DNA of 64,000 nt from Enterococcus devriesei (GCF_001885905.1 NZ_JXKM01000004.1:62001-126000), one strand, 5' to 3'; numbered from the stretch's first letter, positions 44,369 through 54,729 are shown. The notes: a model not told the origin generated them from the sequence alone. A program made the numbers and translations.

Positions 44369-46316
44369 AGGCTTCGCTAACCGCAATCAAATCTTCACCG
44401 GGTTGAACAGAACCTTTATCTAATACCGCCACATCGCCATAAGCTTTGGTGTTGGTGACAATCATCATGACCTTATCATCATAGCCGGCGCTTTTAATCT
44501 TGTCGCGATCAAAGGAACCTAATAAATCCCCCTTTTTAACCAATTCCCCGACTTTTTTATTGCTGATAAAGTGCTCACCCTTCAATTCCACTGTATCGAT
44601 ACCGATATGGACTAAGATTTCTGCCCCATCGGCGGATTGAATCCCATACGCATGCTTTGAATCATAGGCAACGGTCAATACGCCGGAAACCGGAGCATAA
44701 ATTTCATTACTAGACGGGTCGATTGCGACCCCTTTTCCCATCACTTCAGTTGCAAAAACTTGATCTTCAACATCTTTTAAAGGAACGACTGTTCCAGCCA
44801 CAGCAGCACCGATCAATTCGTCCTTTGGCTCTTCTGTACCTTGTGTCGGCGACTGATTGATAGCGACTGCTTCTTGCGAGCTACTTTCATCTGTGATTTC
44901 AAAAGCCATTTTTCGCTTACCATAAACAAACGTAAAGGTGAAACCTAAGACCAGGCTGACCACACCAGACAGCATAAACATTGGAATTGACTTAGGCGCG
45001 ATAGAGATAAAGCCGATGACACTCGCAGGCCCCATCGCAACGGATAAGACGCGGAACAAACCGATCAATACACAAGCTACACCAGAAGCGATCATGCCGC
45101 AAATAAAGGGAAACTTCAATTTCAAATTGATCCCGAAAATCGCAGGTTCCGTGATACCCAGCATCGCTGATAAGCTGGCTGATGAAGCCAAACCTTTTTG
45201 TTTTTTATTTTTTGATAAAGCAAAAACGGCTAAACAAGCTGCTCCTTGAGCGATATTTGCCATGGAAGCGACTGGAAAGATGAATGATCCGCCTGTTTTC
45301 GCAATGTCTGCTAGTAAAGTGGTCTCAATCGCAGGAAAGGTTTGGTGCAACCCGGTAATAACGATTGGGGAATAAAAGAGTCCAAAGATCCCTAAGCCAA
45401 CCGCACCAGTGGTGTTATAAAGCCAAACCAAGCCATTCGTCAATCCATCTGAAACGACCCGCATCGCCGGTCCCACAATTATGAATGTCAAAAAGCCCGT
45501 AATGATAATGGCCAACATCGGTGTAAAAGTAAAATCAAGAGCCTTTGAAATACGTTTATGGAAGAATTTTTCCAAGTTTGCCAAGATCCAAGCCACTGCG
45601 ACGATTGGTAGAACAGAACCTTGATAACCCGCTTGCGCAACTTGCAAACCAAATATGTTCCAATAAGGCATCGAGCCATCCGCGATCGCATTTGCTACAC
45701 CATACCCATTGATCAGATCTGGCATTACCATTGCCATCCCCATCGCAGCACCTAGATACTGATTGCCGCCAAAACGTTTCGTTGCTGAAAACCCAACTAA
45801 AATCGGCAAAAATGCGAACGGTGCAGAAGCTAATAGATTAATGATACTAGCAAAATCCTTTACGCTTGGAAACATCTCTACCACTGATTGTGGGCCAAAT
45901 AAATTTGGAGAGGTCAGTACATTATTAATCGCCATCAGTAAACCGCCGGCTACTAGCGCAGGAATAATCGGAACAAAAATATCAGAAAGCACTTTGACTA
46001 GAGCCATGACAGGATTACTTTTACCATTGGCATTTGCAACCGCTTTTAAATCTTCGGTGGAAGCCTCTTTTACATTCGCTATTTGAATCAGCTCCGCATA
46101 TACCTTATTGACATCACCAGGTCCGATAATGATCTGAAATTGACCGTTTGCTTCAAAGGTTCCCTTCACATCATCGTTGTTATCCAGAGCGGCATGATCA
46201 ATCAAAGATGGATCTTTTAACACTAAGCGGAGCCTCGTGGCACAGTGAGCTGCTGCTTGAATATTGCCTTCACCTAACGCCTGATTCACTTCTTCTGCTA
46301 CTTTTTTATGGTTCAT
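44358..46316 (-). CDS. scrA: Sucrose PTS permease, EIIBCA
   Basis: 652 residues: EIIB (about 1-85, phospho-Cys in [14 protein letters not shown]), EIIC with about ten helices (about 105-460, [10 protein letters not shown] and GITEPAIFG), linker and EIIA of the Crr type ([15 protein letters not shown] with the phospho-His). The family is the sucrose/trehalose type; sucrose is preferred because scrB and scrR are divergent. ATG 46316 has AAGGGG seven bases upstream; ATG 46361 is unsupported. Imports sucrose as sucrose-6-phosphate. Confidence 0.92.
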   Translation of the reverse strand: MNHKKVAEEVNQALGEGNIQAAAHCATRLRLVLKDPSLIDHAALDNNDDVKGTFEANGQFQIIIGPGDVNKVYAELIQIANVKEASTEDLKAVANANGKSNPVMALVKVLSDIFVPIIPALVAGGLLMAINNVLTSPNLFGPQSVVEMFPSVKDFASIINLLASAPFAFLPILVGFSATKRFGGNQYLGAAMGMAMVMPDLINGYGVANAIADGSMPYWNIFGLQVAQAGYQGSVLPIVAVAWILANLEKFFHKRISKALDFTFTPMLAIIITGFLTFIIVGPAMRVVSDGLTNGLVWLYNTTGAVGLGIFGLFYSPIVITGLHQTFPAIETTLLADIAKTGGSFIFPVASMANIAQGAACLAVFALSKNKKQKGLASSASLSAMLGITEPAIFGINLKLKFPFICGMIASGVACVLIGLFRVLSVAMGPASVIGFISIAPKSIPMFMLSGVVSLVLGFTFTFVYGKRKMAFEITDESSSQEAVAINQSPTQGTEEPKDELIGAAVAGTVVPLKDVEDQVFATEVMGKGVAIDPSSNEIYAPVSGVLTVAYDSKHAYGIQSADGAEILVHIGIDTVELKGEHFISNKKVGELVKKGDLLGSFDRDKIKSAGYDDKVMMIVTNTKAYGDVAVLDKGSVQPGEDLIAVSEAYGN

Positions 46317-46356
46317 GTCATAACCCCTTTTCTGTGAAATCGCTTTTTTCATCTTT

Positions 46357-46495
46357 ATCATACAACATTCCGATAAAATGTCAAACGTTTATCAAATATT
46401 TTTTATTTTAAGTTTGTACATCTGATAAACACTTATTTAACAAGAAACTCTATTATTGTTATACGTTTGACATTTATTTCAATTCATTATACTAT
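46357..46495. promoter_or_regulatory. Divergent scrA/scrB promoters with paired ScrR operators
   Basis: Leftward: TTGACA (46384-46379), 16 bases, TATGAT (46362-46357). Rightward: TTGACA (46467-46472), 17 bases, TACTAT (46490-46495). Both -35 boxes lie in the same motif ATGTCAAACGT(T/A)TA (46378-46391; inverted at 46461-46474), which should bind the LacI-type ScrR and shut both promoters. A weak cre-like AGAATACGCTTTCG (46504-46517) follows the rightward start. Confidence 0.7.
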
Positions 46496-46531
46496 CTTCT
46501 TAAAGAATACGCTTTCGAAGGAGCTGCTTTT

Positions 46532-48019
46532 ATGAGTCTTGTTCAAAAATGGTCAACCGAATTACGCTACCAGCCTTACCATGAATGGCCGACAGACTAT
46601 CTAGAAAAACTAAAACAAACAACGAATGATTCGACTTGGCGCTTAGCCTTTCATATTCAGCCGGTGACAGGATTACTAAATGATCCAAATGGCTTTTCTT
46701 ACTTTAATGGAAAGTGGCATGTCTTTTATCAATCCTACCCTTTAGGCCCTGTTCACGGTATTAAGTCTTGGTATCATCTTACTTCAGAAAACTTAGTTGA
46801 TTGGCAAGATGAAGGTCTAGCAATACTACCTGATGGTCCTTATGACAGCCATGGTGTTTACTCAGGCTCCGCGCTGGCTGTCGGCGATCGGTTGTTTTTA
46901 GCCTACACTGGCAATGTCCGTGATCAAGATTGGCAACGCCACTCTTTTCAACTAGGTGCTTGGCTAGATAATAAGAATCAGATCCAAAAACTGTCAGAGC
47001 CACTGATTGTCAACTCACCCAAAGGCTACACGCAAGAAATTCGTGATCCGCAAATTTTTATCTTTAACCAGCAGTATTACCTGATCATTGGTGCGCAAAA
47101 CGAACAAGAAGAAGGAAAAATCCTTACTTATAAAAGCTCAGATTTAGTGAATTGGCAATGTATAGGAGAAATGACTTTTTCAGATGACCTATTAGGGTTC
47201 ATGGTGGAGTGTCCAAACCTGATCTTTATCGACAATCAAGCAGTCTTACTTTTTTGTCCTCAAGGCTTGGATCAAAAACAACTTTCCTATCAGAATATTT
47301 ATCCCAATACGTATGTGGTCGCAGACGGTTTTGATGGTGAGACCAATACGTTGAATAACCCTTCCTCGTTGAAAAATTTGGATGAAGGTTTCGATGTTTA
47401 TGCCACTCAAGCCTTCAATGCCCCAGATGGCCGCGCGCTAACAATTAGTTGGATCGGCTTGCCAGAAGTTGGCTATCCAACCGATGAAGAAGGCTGGGCA
47501 CATTGTCTCAGTCTCGTCAAAGAGCTTACGTTAAAAGATGGAAACTTACTTCAACGCCCTGTGAAAGAACTAGAAAAGCTGCGCCTTGATCATCATTCGT
47601 TTAATGGTACATTAAGCTCAGTCCAGAAAATATATTCTCCTCAAGAAAATCGATACGAGTTACAGCTGGACTTAGACGCGGCTGCACAAGGTACGCTTAC
47701 TTTGTTTGCTGATGACGACACAAACCTAGGATTAACGCTTTCATTTGATACCCAAAATGGTACAATGACAATGAATCGTGAAAATGCCGGGACTCCTTTT
47801 GCCAAAGAATTTGGAACTAGCCGAACGTTCAAAATCCCGCAAAGGGGCCTTTCCTTACAAATTTTTGTGGATCATTCAGTAGTTGAGGTTTTCATCAATC
47901 AAGGGGAAAAAGTAGCTTCTGCACGCGTATTTCCTAAGAAAGGTCAAACAGCGATCTTATTGGAAGGAACCACTGGTATTTTCTCTGGAGAGTATTGGAC
48001 TTTACGCCCAATGAAATAG
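46532..48019 (+). CDS. scrB: Sucrose-6-phosphate hydrolase (GH32)
   Basis: 495 residues; splits sucrose-6-phosphate into glucose-6-phosphate and fructose in the cytosol. GH32 five-blade propeller with nucleophile Asp51 (GLLNDPNGF), transition-state Asp172 (RDPQIF) and acid/base Glu226 (MVECPNL), plus the C-terminal beta-sandwich (FVDHSVVEVFINQG). AAGGAG precedes the ATG by nine bases. scrR follows 11 bases later. Confidence 0.95.
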   Translation: MSLVQKWSTELRYQPYHEWPTDYLEKLKQTTNDSTWRLAFHIQPVTGLLNDPNGFSYFNGKWHVFYQSYPLGPVHGIKSWYHLTSENLVDWQDEGLAILPDGPYDSHGVYSGSALAVGDRLFLAYTGNVRDQDWQRHSFQLGAWLDNKNQIQKLSEPLIVNSPKGYTQEIRDPQIFIFNQQYYLIIGAQNEQEEGKILTYKSSDLVNWQCIGEMTFSDDLLGFMVECPNLIFIDNQAVLLFCPQGLDQKQLSYQNIYPNTYVVADGFDGETNTLNNPSSLKNLDEGFDVYATQAFNAPDGRALTISWIGLPEVGYPTDEEGWAHCLSLVKELTLKDGNLLQRPVKELEKLRLDHHSFNGTLSSVQKIYSPQENRYELQLDLDAAAQGTLTLFADDDTNLGLTLSFDTQNGTMTMNRENAGTPFAKEFGTSRTFKIPQRGLSLQIFVDHSVVEVFINQGEKVASARVFPKKGQTAILLEGTTGIFSGEYWTLRPMK

Positions 48020-48030
48020 AGGAGAACAGC

Positions 48031-49014
48031 ATGACAATTAAACTAACGGATGTCGCGAAAAAGGCAGGAGTCTCTCCTACCACCGTTTCCCGCGTCATCA
48101 ATAACTACGGCTCGCTAAGCCAAAAAACGATCGATAAAGTCAATCAAGCGATGAAAGAATTAAATTATCAGCCGAACTCATTGGCACGTTCACTACAAGG
48201 AAAAAATACCAAACTGATCGGTTTGATCTTTCCTACTGTAGCTAACCCCTTTTATGGTGAATTAGTGGAGCGCGTAGAGTCAAAACTATTTGAACTTGGC
48301 TATAAAACGATCCTTTGCGACAGTGCGAATAACATGGAAAAAGAACGAAACTATATCAATATGTTAGCTGCCAACAAAGTTGACGGGATCATAGCCGGTG
48401 CCCACAATCTAGGGATCAAAGAATACGAAAATATCGAGTTGCCGATTGTATCCTTTGATCGCTACTTAGCCGACGGAATCCCGATCATTGGCAGTGATAA
48501 TTTTCGCGGTGGGTACCTGGCCACGGAAAATCTGTACCTTCACGGCGCACGAAAAATTGCCATTTTGACTGGTACGCAAGAATCCGATTCTCCGACGAAT
48601 GAACGTTTAAACGGCTATCTGCAGTTTCTTAAAGAAAATAGTTTAGAGCCTTTGATTTTCAACATTCAAACAAAAGCCCGTTCAACGGCTCTAAAAAATT
48701 TGGAAATCAAACGGATCTTAGAAACTGCAGCGCTTGACAGCATCTTTTGTACTGATGATCTAACAGCCATCCTCGTGTACAACCTTTGTCAAGAAATGGG
48801 TATAAAAATACCCGAAGATATCAAAATCATCGGGTATGATGGAACCAAGTTTGTTCAAAATTACTTTCCGCAATTATCGACAATTGCACAACCCTTGGCG
48901 GATTTTGCTGATTTATTAGTCGATCTGTTACTTCAGCGCCTAGAATCACCAGAAAAAGTATTAGAGAAGAATTACGCTTTGCCGGTCAAATTAATTCAAG
49001 GAAAAACATCTTAA
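48031..49014 (+). CDS. scrR: LacI-family sucrose operon repressor
   Basis: 327 residues. HTH LTDVAKKAGVSPTTVSRVIN at the start, the hinge YQPNSLARSLQGK and a periplasmic-binding-type sensor domain (LIGLIFPTVANPFYGELV, IIGYDGTKF). ATG 48031 has GAGGAG six bases upstream; ATG 47995 lies inside scrB. It is co-transcribed with scrB and should repress both scr promoters; fructose or its phosphate is the usual inducer in the family. Confidence 0.93.
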   Translation: MTIKLTDVAKKAGVSPTTVSRVINNYGSLSQKTIDKVNQAMKELNYQPNSLARSLQGKNTKLIGLIFPTVANPFYGELVERVESKLFELGYKTILCDSANNMEKERNYINMLAANKVDGIIAGAHNLGIKEYENIELPIVSFDRYLADGIPIIGSDNFRGGYLATENLYLHGARKIAILTGTQESDSPTNERLNGYLQFLKENSLEPLIFNIQTKARSTALKNLEIKRILETAALDSIFCTDDLTAILVYNLCQEMGIKIPEDIKIIGYDGTKFVQNYFPQLSTIAQPLADFADLLVDLLLQRLESPEKVLEKNYALPVKLIQGKTS

Positions 49015-49051
49015 AAACCACCCAGCCATCCACAAAACTGGGTGGTTTTTT
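49013..49051. terminator. Bidirectional terminator
   Basis: AAAACCACCCAG faces CTGGGTGGTTTT across 12 bases, with T runs on both strands; it begins at the scrR stop and also lies behind the convergent flavin oxidoreductase gene. Confidence 0.92.
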
Positions 49052-49078
49052 GGCCTCTCTATATGAAAATAACCGTTT

Positions 49079-50080
49079 TCAAGGCATTGCCAACGCCTCC
49101 GCCGCCCAATTGGAATCTTTCAAAATCGCTCGTCCAACACCAATCAAATCGGCTTTTTCTTCTCGTAATAGTCTTTCTGCGGCTGCTGCTTCTGTGATGC
49201 CACCGGTCAATAGAACTGGAATGCTCACCTTTCTTTTGATGGCCTCTGTCAGCTCGCTGAAATAGCCTTGCTCTTGGTTCATAGGATGGGTGTAAAAACT
49301 ATAGCCTCCCGAAATATCTAGTAGATGGATCCCCGCTTTTTCAAATTCTTGGGCGGCGATGATACTGTCTTCGATCGTCGTACCACCAGCTAAATGGTCA
49401 CTGGCGCCTAAACGAAGCGCCAGCGGATAATCTTTGCCAACTACCTCGCGGATCGCTTCGATAATTTCTAAATGCAGGCGGATTCTGCCTGCTAATGAAT
49501 GACCCGTATAGTGATCCTCTTGCTTATTCGTTAGCGGCGAATAGAATTGATTCAATAAATAGCCGTGGGCTGAATGCAGTTCGACGCCATCGAAGCCGGC
49601 CTGCTTTGCTCGTAAAGCAGCAGCCGCAAAATCAACGATGACTTTTTGAATATCTTTATCGGTCATTTCCTGTGGGATTCGCTTGTTTCTAGCGGTCTTC
49701 GGTAATGCTACCGCGCTAGCACTTAGCGGTTCGCAGCCTGTGATTTCTTTTTTTGCTAATGCGCCGGCGTGACTGATTTGCGCAAAAACAGGTGTCTGAT
49801 TTTGCTGGATCGCGGCTACTATTTTTTTCAAGCCAGCAACATCTGAGTCTTGGGCGATCGACAACTGTCCCTTGCTAGCCTTTCCTGCTGGGCTAATGAA
49901 GCTGTGTTCAGTGATAATCAAACCGATATGGCCACCGTGAGATTTTTCCTCGTAATAGTCACACAGTTCTTCGGTGGCCTTCCCGTCAGCTTGCGACTTC
50001 GCCGTAGCCATTGGCGGCATCACTAACCGATTTCTCAGCTCCAAGCTGCCGACTTTGATCGATGAATCGAGTAAACTCAT
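49079..50080 (-). CDS. NADH:flavin oxidoreductase (Old Yellow Enzyme family)
   Basis: 333 residues, TIM barrel with FMN. MPPMATAKSQADGKATEELCDYY, FAQISHAGA, GVELHSAHGYLLNQFYSPLTNKQEDHYTG (His-x-x-His pair) and LTGGITEAAAAERLL, VGRAILKD are family hallmarks of enoate reductase-type proteins. There is no Fe-S or second Rossmann domain, so it is the short form. Divergent from the CocE/NonD hydrolase. Natural substrate unknown. Confidence 0.9.
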   Translation of the reverse strand: MSLLDSSIKVGSLELRNRLVMPPMATAKSQADGKATEELCDYYEEKSHGGHIGLIITEHSFISPAGKASKGQLSIAQDSDVAGLKKIVAAIQQNQTPVFAQISHAGALAKKEITGCEPLSASAVALPKTARNKRIPQEMTDKDIQKVIVDFAAAALRAKQAGFDGVELHSAHGYLLNQFYSPLTNKQEDHYTGHSLAGRIRLHLEIIEAIREVVGKDYPLALRLGASDHLAGGTTIEDSIIAAQEFEKAGIHLLDISGGYSFYTHPMNQEQGYFSELTEAIKRKVSIPVLLTGGITEAAAAERLLREEKADLIGVGRAILKDSNWAAEALAMP

Positions 50081-50294
50081 TTCTATTCCTCCTTAGTTAC
50101 GAATCACTTCTTTTATCTTTGTAGCTTAAGGGTATCAGGTTTTTCTTACGCATACTAGCGCATTTATTCGTGTTATTCATTTTCTGCATAACACATCTAT
50201 TCATCATCTGAATATACAAAATTGCAATTTTACTTTAGTCTCCCCCCCTCCTATAATTCAACTTGTAAAAACAAAACAGTAGGAGGAAATGAGA

Positions 50295-52052
50295 ATGACC
50301 GCAAAAATTACGAAGGATATGAAATTCAGTCCGGCTTTTGACTATATTGATAACGGCATCGAACATGGTGTCCTTAGCCCCTTTGAAACGAAAGAAATGA
50401 TTTTAAAAAAAGGTGAGATCATCGCCGAAGGATTCAAATCGTTAAAAAATGATATTCGTCTATTAAAAGATGTTCCGGTGAAATTACGTGACGGCGTAAC
50501 GATTTACACAGACATCTACTTACCTATTACAGATGAGAAAGTTCCTACGCTGATTGCTTGGAGCCCCTATGGCAAAAGTGCCGGTACTGCTCCTCGTTAC
50601 AAGAATTTATTCAATATGCTTGGCATGGGCAATCACTGGAATTCCGGTTTGACTAAATTTGAAGCGCCTGATCCTGATTACTGGGTCGGCCACGGCTATG
50701 CTGTTTGTAATCCCGATATGCGTGGCATCGCTCACAGCGAAGGCGATACAACGATGATCGGCTCGCAAGAAGCACAGGACGGTTATGATTTGATCGAATG
50801 GATCGCCACACAAAGTTGGAGTAATGAAAAAACCGCTCTGACTGGCACTTCTTACTTAGCCTTCTCCCAATGGTACATCGCCGCTGAGCAGCCGCCTCAT
50901 TTGACTTGTATCAATCCAACGGAAGGCCTAGCGGACGGCTATCGTGATCTAGCTTTTATCGGCGGGATTCCTGATAAGAATTTTATCGAACGTTTGGCGG
51001 TCAATCATGTCAGTGCAACTGGCGCAAAACGAGAAGACCTGACGAAAGAAATGGACGCTTATCCTTTGGCTGATGCACCAATTTGGCAAGATAAAAAAGC
51101 CGACGCCAGCAAGATCACCGTTCCGGCGTTTGTGATCGCCAGCTATTCAAACACCTTGCACACGATGGGGACTTTCCGTTCTTGGCGCACCTTAGGCTCA
51201 CAGGAAAAATGGCTGCGAATCCATGATCGGCAAGAATGGCCTTATTATTATGACGAAAAAAATATTGAAGAATTGCGTCGTTTCTTTGATTACTATTTAC
51301 TTGACAAAGAGAATGATTGGCCTGCTACACCAACGGTTCGTTATTCGATCTTAGATTTCCAAGGGGGCAATCAAACGAATATTCCAGCTGAAAGTTTCCC
51401 GCCAGCCGCGAGTGAGACGACTCGCTACTATCTGAATGGTATGTCCCGAACCTTGCAAACAGCACCTGAAGCAACGGATTTTCCGGTTCAATACAGTGCC
51501 GAAGCCTTGCCGGGACGGACCTCCTTCCAAATGACTTTTGGCGAGCAAACGACATTTGTCGGTTATCCCAAAGCCAAATTATTCATGGAAGCAGAGGGTT
51601 ATGCTGATTTAGATGTCTTCGTTTGGGTTCAAAAATTGGATCGCTTTGGAAATGTTTTAAGCGAATTTGTGGTACCCAATCACGGCGCGGCACTGCAAGA
51701 TTTTACCCAAGAAGGCGCTTCGGCTTTACGTTATAAAGGGGGTTGGGGCCGGTTGCGGGCATCGCTGCGTCACCTAGACCGTCAAGTCGCGACGGATGAA
51801 ATTCCTGCTTATACCTTTGATCGAGTTGAGAAAGTTGCAAAAGGTGAAATCGTTGAATTGGAGATCGTTTTAAGTCCAATGGGATTAGCTTACGAAGCCG
51901 GTGAAACGTTGCGGGTTATGATCAGTACGAAGGATGAATTAGGTTCCGTGATGCCAGGCACACCAGGCTGTACGCCAGATAATCATGGTACTCATATCCT
52001 TCACACAGGCGGCGAATACGCTTCCTATCTTCAATTACCTTTAATGAATTAA
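50295..52052 (+). CDS. CocE/NonD family hydrolase
   Basis: 585 residues of the X-Pro dipeptidyl-peptidase (S15)/cocaine esterase family: an alpha/beta hydrolase with nucleophile Ser in GTSYLAFSQW and the DMRGIAHSEGD loop, then a C-terminal jelly-roll domain (FVGYPKAKLFMEAEGYADLDVFVWV). No signal peptide. ATG 50295 has AGGAGG eight bases upstream; ATG 50289 is too near. It probably cleaves an ester or amide. Followed after 68 bases by a LysR regulator. Confidence 0.88.
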   Translation: MTAKITKDMKFSPAFDYIDNGIEHGVLSPFETKEMILKKGEIIAEGFKSLKNDIRLLKDVPVKLRDGVTIYTDIYLPITDEKVPTLIAWSPYGKSAGTAPRYKNLFNMLGMGNHWNSGLTKFEAPDPDYWVGHGYAVCNPDMRGIAHSEGDTTMIGSQEAQDGYDLIEWIATQSWSNEKTALTGTSYLAFSQWYIAAEQPPHLTCINPTEGLADGYRDLAFIGGIPDKNFIERLAVNHVSATGAKREDLTKEMDAYPLADAPIWQDKKADASKITVPAFVIASYSNTLHTMGTFRSWRTLGSQEKWLRIHDRQEWPYYYDEKNIEELRRFFDYYLLDKENDWPATPTVRYSILDFQGGNQTNIPAESFPPAASETTRYYLNGMSRTLQTAPEATDFPVQYSAEALPGRTSFQMTFGEQTTFVGYPKAKLFMEAEGYADLDVFVWVQKLDRFGNVLSEFVVPNHGAALQDFTQEGASALRYKGGWGRLRASLRHLDRQVATDEIPAYTFDRVEKVAKGEIVELEIVLSPMGLAYEAGETLRVMISTKDELGSVMPGTPGCTPDNHGTHILHTGGEYASYLQLPLMN

Positions 52053-52120
52053 TCGAAAAAATTGTGAAATAGCGGACTTCAATTTATACTAAGGCTACTT
52101 TAATATGGAATGGAGTCTTT

Positions 52121-53026
52121 ATGAAGTTAACTACTTTAGAATATTTTGTCGAAGTTGCCACGGAAGGCAGTTTCACCAAAGCTTCGCAAAAATTATATAT
52201 CTCTCAACCGACCTTGAGCCGACGTATCCAAGAATTAGAAAATGAATTAGGCGTGGAGCTGTTTGTGCGTAACAGCCACAGCCTTTCATTGTCCAATGAA
52301 GGAGAACAATTTCTGACCGAGACGATGGAGGTTTTGAAACGAGTCGATCATTTGGCTCATCTTTTTGATCAGCAGAATGATCAAAAACAACTTTCACAAT
52401 TAATAAAAATCGGCTACCTGCCGAATTTTAATCTAGGCAAAATGTACCAACTAATCGATCAATTCAAAGCTCAGTATCCCAATGTCCGTTTTTTCGTTAA
52501 ACAAGACACACCGATGCAGTTGGTCGACGGTCTGACAAGTGGACGCTATGATCTTGTCTTTAATCTAGCGACCTATTTTCAACAAGACAACGCGATCCAA
52601 CAGTTGACCTTTATGAAAAACCACCTGCAAGTCGCTTTACCTCTCAAGCATTTATTAAGCACAAAAAAAATCCTGACTTTCGCGGATCTGAATCAAGAGA
52701 ACGTTATTTTGTTAGAACGCAAACAATCACCGATCATCGTGGATTATGTCGTGAACCAATTCTTGCAATATGGCTTCAACGTAAAGGCGACTTCTTATGT
52801 AAAGGATCTCGACGAAGGTTTGGCTCGCGTCTCACTGGGAGAAGGCTTGGCTTTCTTATATTCCGGGATGAATGACGGCAGTTTGGAGCAAAAATATCCT
52901 ATCAAGATCATTGATCTGGAAACTGCTGATAACGATCAAGATCTCGTCGCCGCCATTCAAGATCAAAACGATCAGACGTACTTGCGGAAGTTTTCGTCGT
53001 TTTTAAAGGAAAATTTGATAGAATAA
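52121..53026 (+). CDS. LysR-family transcriptional regulator
   Basis: 301 residues. N-terminal winged HTH YFVEVATEGSFTKASQKLYISQPTLSRRIQELENELG and a two-lobe effector domain from about residue 92. It lies after the hydrolase gene in the same direction and probably controls it, the divergent flavin oxidoreductase, or both (inference). GGAG precedes the ATG by eight bases. Confidence 0.9.
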   Translation: MKLTTLEYFVEVATEGSFTKASQKLYISQPTLSRRIQELENELGVELFVRNSHSLSLSNEGEQFLTETMEVLKRVDHLAHLFDQQNDQKQLSQLIKIGYLPNFNLGKMYQLIDQFKAQYPNVRFFVKQDTPMQLVDGLTSGRYDLVFNLATYFQQDNAIQQLTFMKNHLQVALPLKHLLSTKKILTFADLNQENVILLERKQSPIIVDYVVNQFLQYGFNVKATSYVKDLDEGLARVSLGEGLAFLYSGMNDGSLEQKYPIKIIDLETADNDQDLVAAIQDQNDQTYLRKFSSFLKENLIE

Positions 53027-53116
53027 TTCTCTCAATGAGGTTATCACTTCTTTACAGATCACTCGTGTTTCGTTATAATCTGGGAATTGATCATTGTTTG
53101 AAAGAAGGATTTAAAA

Positions 53117-53677
53117 ATGTAACTGATCGTATACGGATTATTGCTGTTTCTAGCATTTCGTTTATCGATGCATGCCTTTGAATTTAAAAAAAGCTCACGC
53201 CTAGAATTATTAAGTATCCCCGTCTACTCACTGATCATGTTCTTAGTGACCATGACTTGGACGCAAGAAAATCTTATTACCACGATTATTTTGATCTTAG
53301 TCGCTGGCTTGATTGGTTGGTTCCAAGCGTCAAAATCAGAGATCAAAGTCACAGAAGAACTTGATCGCTATCAACGCCCGATTGTCCTGATTAAAAAGGG
53401 GCTGCCTTACCTTTTAGGCTGGCTAGCGACTTTCATTTTAGGTATCGTGATGCATGGGCTTCATCACTCGGCTATTACGGTCAGTGATATTTTTTCTGAA
53501 TTTGGTCATGAACTATTAAAAGATATCTCTCTTTTCAGTCGCTTCAATAGTCAAGATAGCTGGTATATCTGGGCGATTTCTGGTGTTTCCAGCATGACCT
53601 TCACCTATTGTCTTGAACAGAAGGAAGACAAACTAAAAGGAATCTTGCATCAAAAACGAAAAAGACGACAAAAATAA
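53117..53677 (+). CDS. Membrane protein gene with ATG directly followed by TAA
   Basis: A polytopic protein of about 180-185 residues with four or five hydrophobic helices (LLLFLAFRLSM, VYSLIMFLVTMTW, LITTIILILVAGLIGWF, YLLGWLATFILGIVMHGL). The only ATG with a ribosome site (GAAGG, nine bases) is 53117, and its second codon is TAA (53120-53122), after which the frame is open from CTG 53123 to TAA. Unless translation starts at CTG 53123 or TTG 53141, or re-initiates, the gene is silent. TTG 53141 gives 178 residues. The family is not recognised. Confidence 0.6.
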
Positions 53678-53728
53678 AGCAGCTTGTCAGAAATCGTCCA
53701 TTGACGTCTGACAAGCTGCTTTCTCTTT
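53676..53728. terminator. Bidirectional terminator
   Basis: AAAGCAGCTTGTCAGA pairs perfectly with TCTGACAAGCTGCTTT across 15 bases; it serves the membrane protein gene and the convergent aldo/keto reductase gene. Confidence 0.9.
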
Positions 53729-53733
53729 ATTGA

Positions 53734-54729
53734 TTATTTCTTCTTTGCTAAAATTCGATCGATGGCTGCTAATTCATCGGCAGTAAATTCCAAGTTGTCC
53801 AGTGCTTTGATATTATTTTCCAACTGACTTAACTTAGACGCGCCAACTAAAACACTAATGACAGCTTTTTGTTGTTGATTCCAAGCAATCGCCATTTGAG
53901 CTAAAGACTGGCCCCGTTTTTGCGCGATCTCATTTAATTCACGGACGATCGACAACGTCCCTTCCACATTTTCTTCATTCAAGAATTGAATCTCTGAACG
54001 ATGTGCCCGGGAATCTTCTGGGATGCCGTCTAAATAGCGGTCTGTCAACAAGCCTTGAGCCAACGGACTGAAAACGATCGCACCAAGTCCTTCCTCTTCC
54101 AATACATCAGTCAAGCCGTCTTCGATCCAACGATCAAACATATTATAACGCGGCTGATGGATAATGAATGGTGTTTTTAATTCCTTGAAAATTTTTGTGA
54201 TCTCCGCTGTCCGCTGTGCATCGTAATTTGAAATCCCAATGTATAATGCTTTGCCTTGACGCACCAGCAAATCCAATGCTCCAGCCGTTTCTTCTAACGG
54301 TGTATCATAATCTGGACGATGATGATAAAAAATATCCACATATTCCAAGCCCATCCGTTTCAGACTTTGGTCACAGCTGGCGATGATATTTTTCTTTGAA
54401 CCCCATTCGCCATAAGGCCCTGGCCACATATAATACCCCGCTTTGGAGGAAATAATCAATTCATCGCGATACGGTTTCAAATCTTGTGCCATGATCCGAC
54501 CAAAATTTTCTTCCGCGGCTCCGGCGGGCGGACCATAATTATTCGCCAAATCAATATGAGTGATCCCCCGATCAAAGGCCCCTAAAACAATTTCCCGTTG
54601 TTTTTCAAAATTATCGTAACCGCCAAAATTATTCCACAATCCGAGTGAGATCGCTGGCAGCTTCAAGCCAGAATTGCCTACACGATTGTATTTCATTGTT
54701 TCGTATCTTTTTTCATCTGCTACGTACAT
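53734..54729 (-). CDS. Aldo/keto reductase (YghZ/Gpr-like)
   Basis: 331 residues, an NADPH-dependent TIM-barrel reductase. The opening YNRVGNSGLKLPAISLGLWNNFG and the GPYGEWGSKKNI insert are typical of the YghZ group (L-glyceraldehyde-3-phosphate reductase, Kv-beta-like). The catalytic tetrad is Asp (THIDLANNYG), Tyr, Lys (SSKAGYYM) and His (FYHHRPD). The second of two adjacent ATGs (54729) is better spaced from GAGAAGG. Confidence 0.9.
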   Translation of the reverse strand: MYVADEKRYETMKYNRVGNSGLKLPAISLGLWNNFGGYDNFEKQREIVLGAFDRGITHIDLANNYGPPAGAAEENFGRIMAQDLKPYRDELIISSKAGYYMWPGPYGEWGSKKNIIASCDQSLKRMGLEYVDIFYHHRPDYDTPLEETAGALDLLVRQGKALYIGISNYDAQRTAEITKIFKELKTPFIIHQPRYNMFDRWIEDGLTDVLEEEGLGAIVFSPLAQGLLTDRYLDGIPEDSRAHRSEIQFLNEENVEGTLSIVRELNEIAQKRGQSLAQMAIAWNQQQKAVISVLVGASKLSQLENNIKALDNLEFTADELAAIDRILAKKK

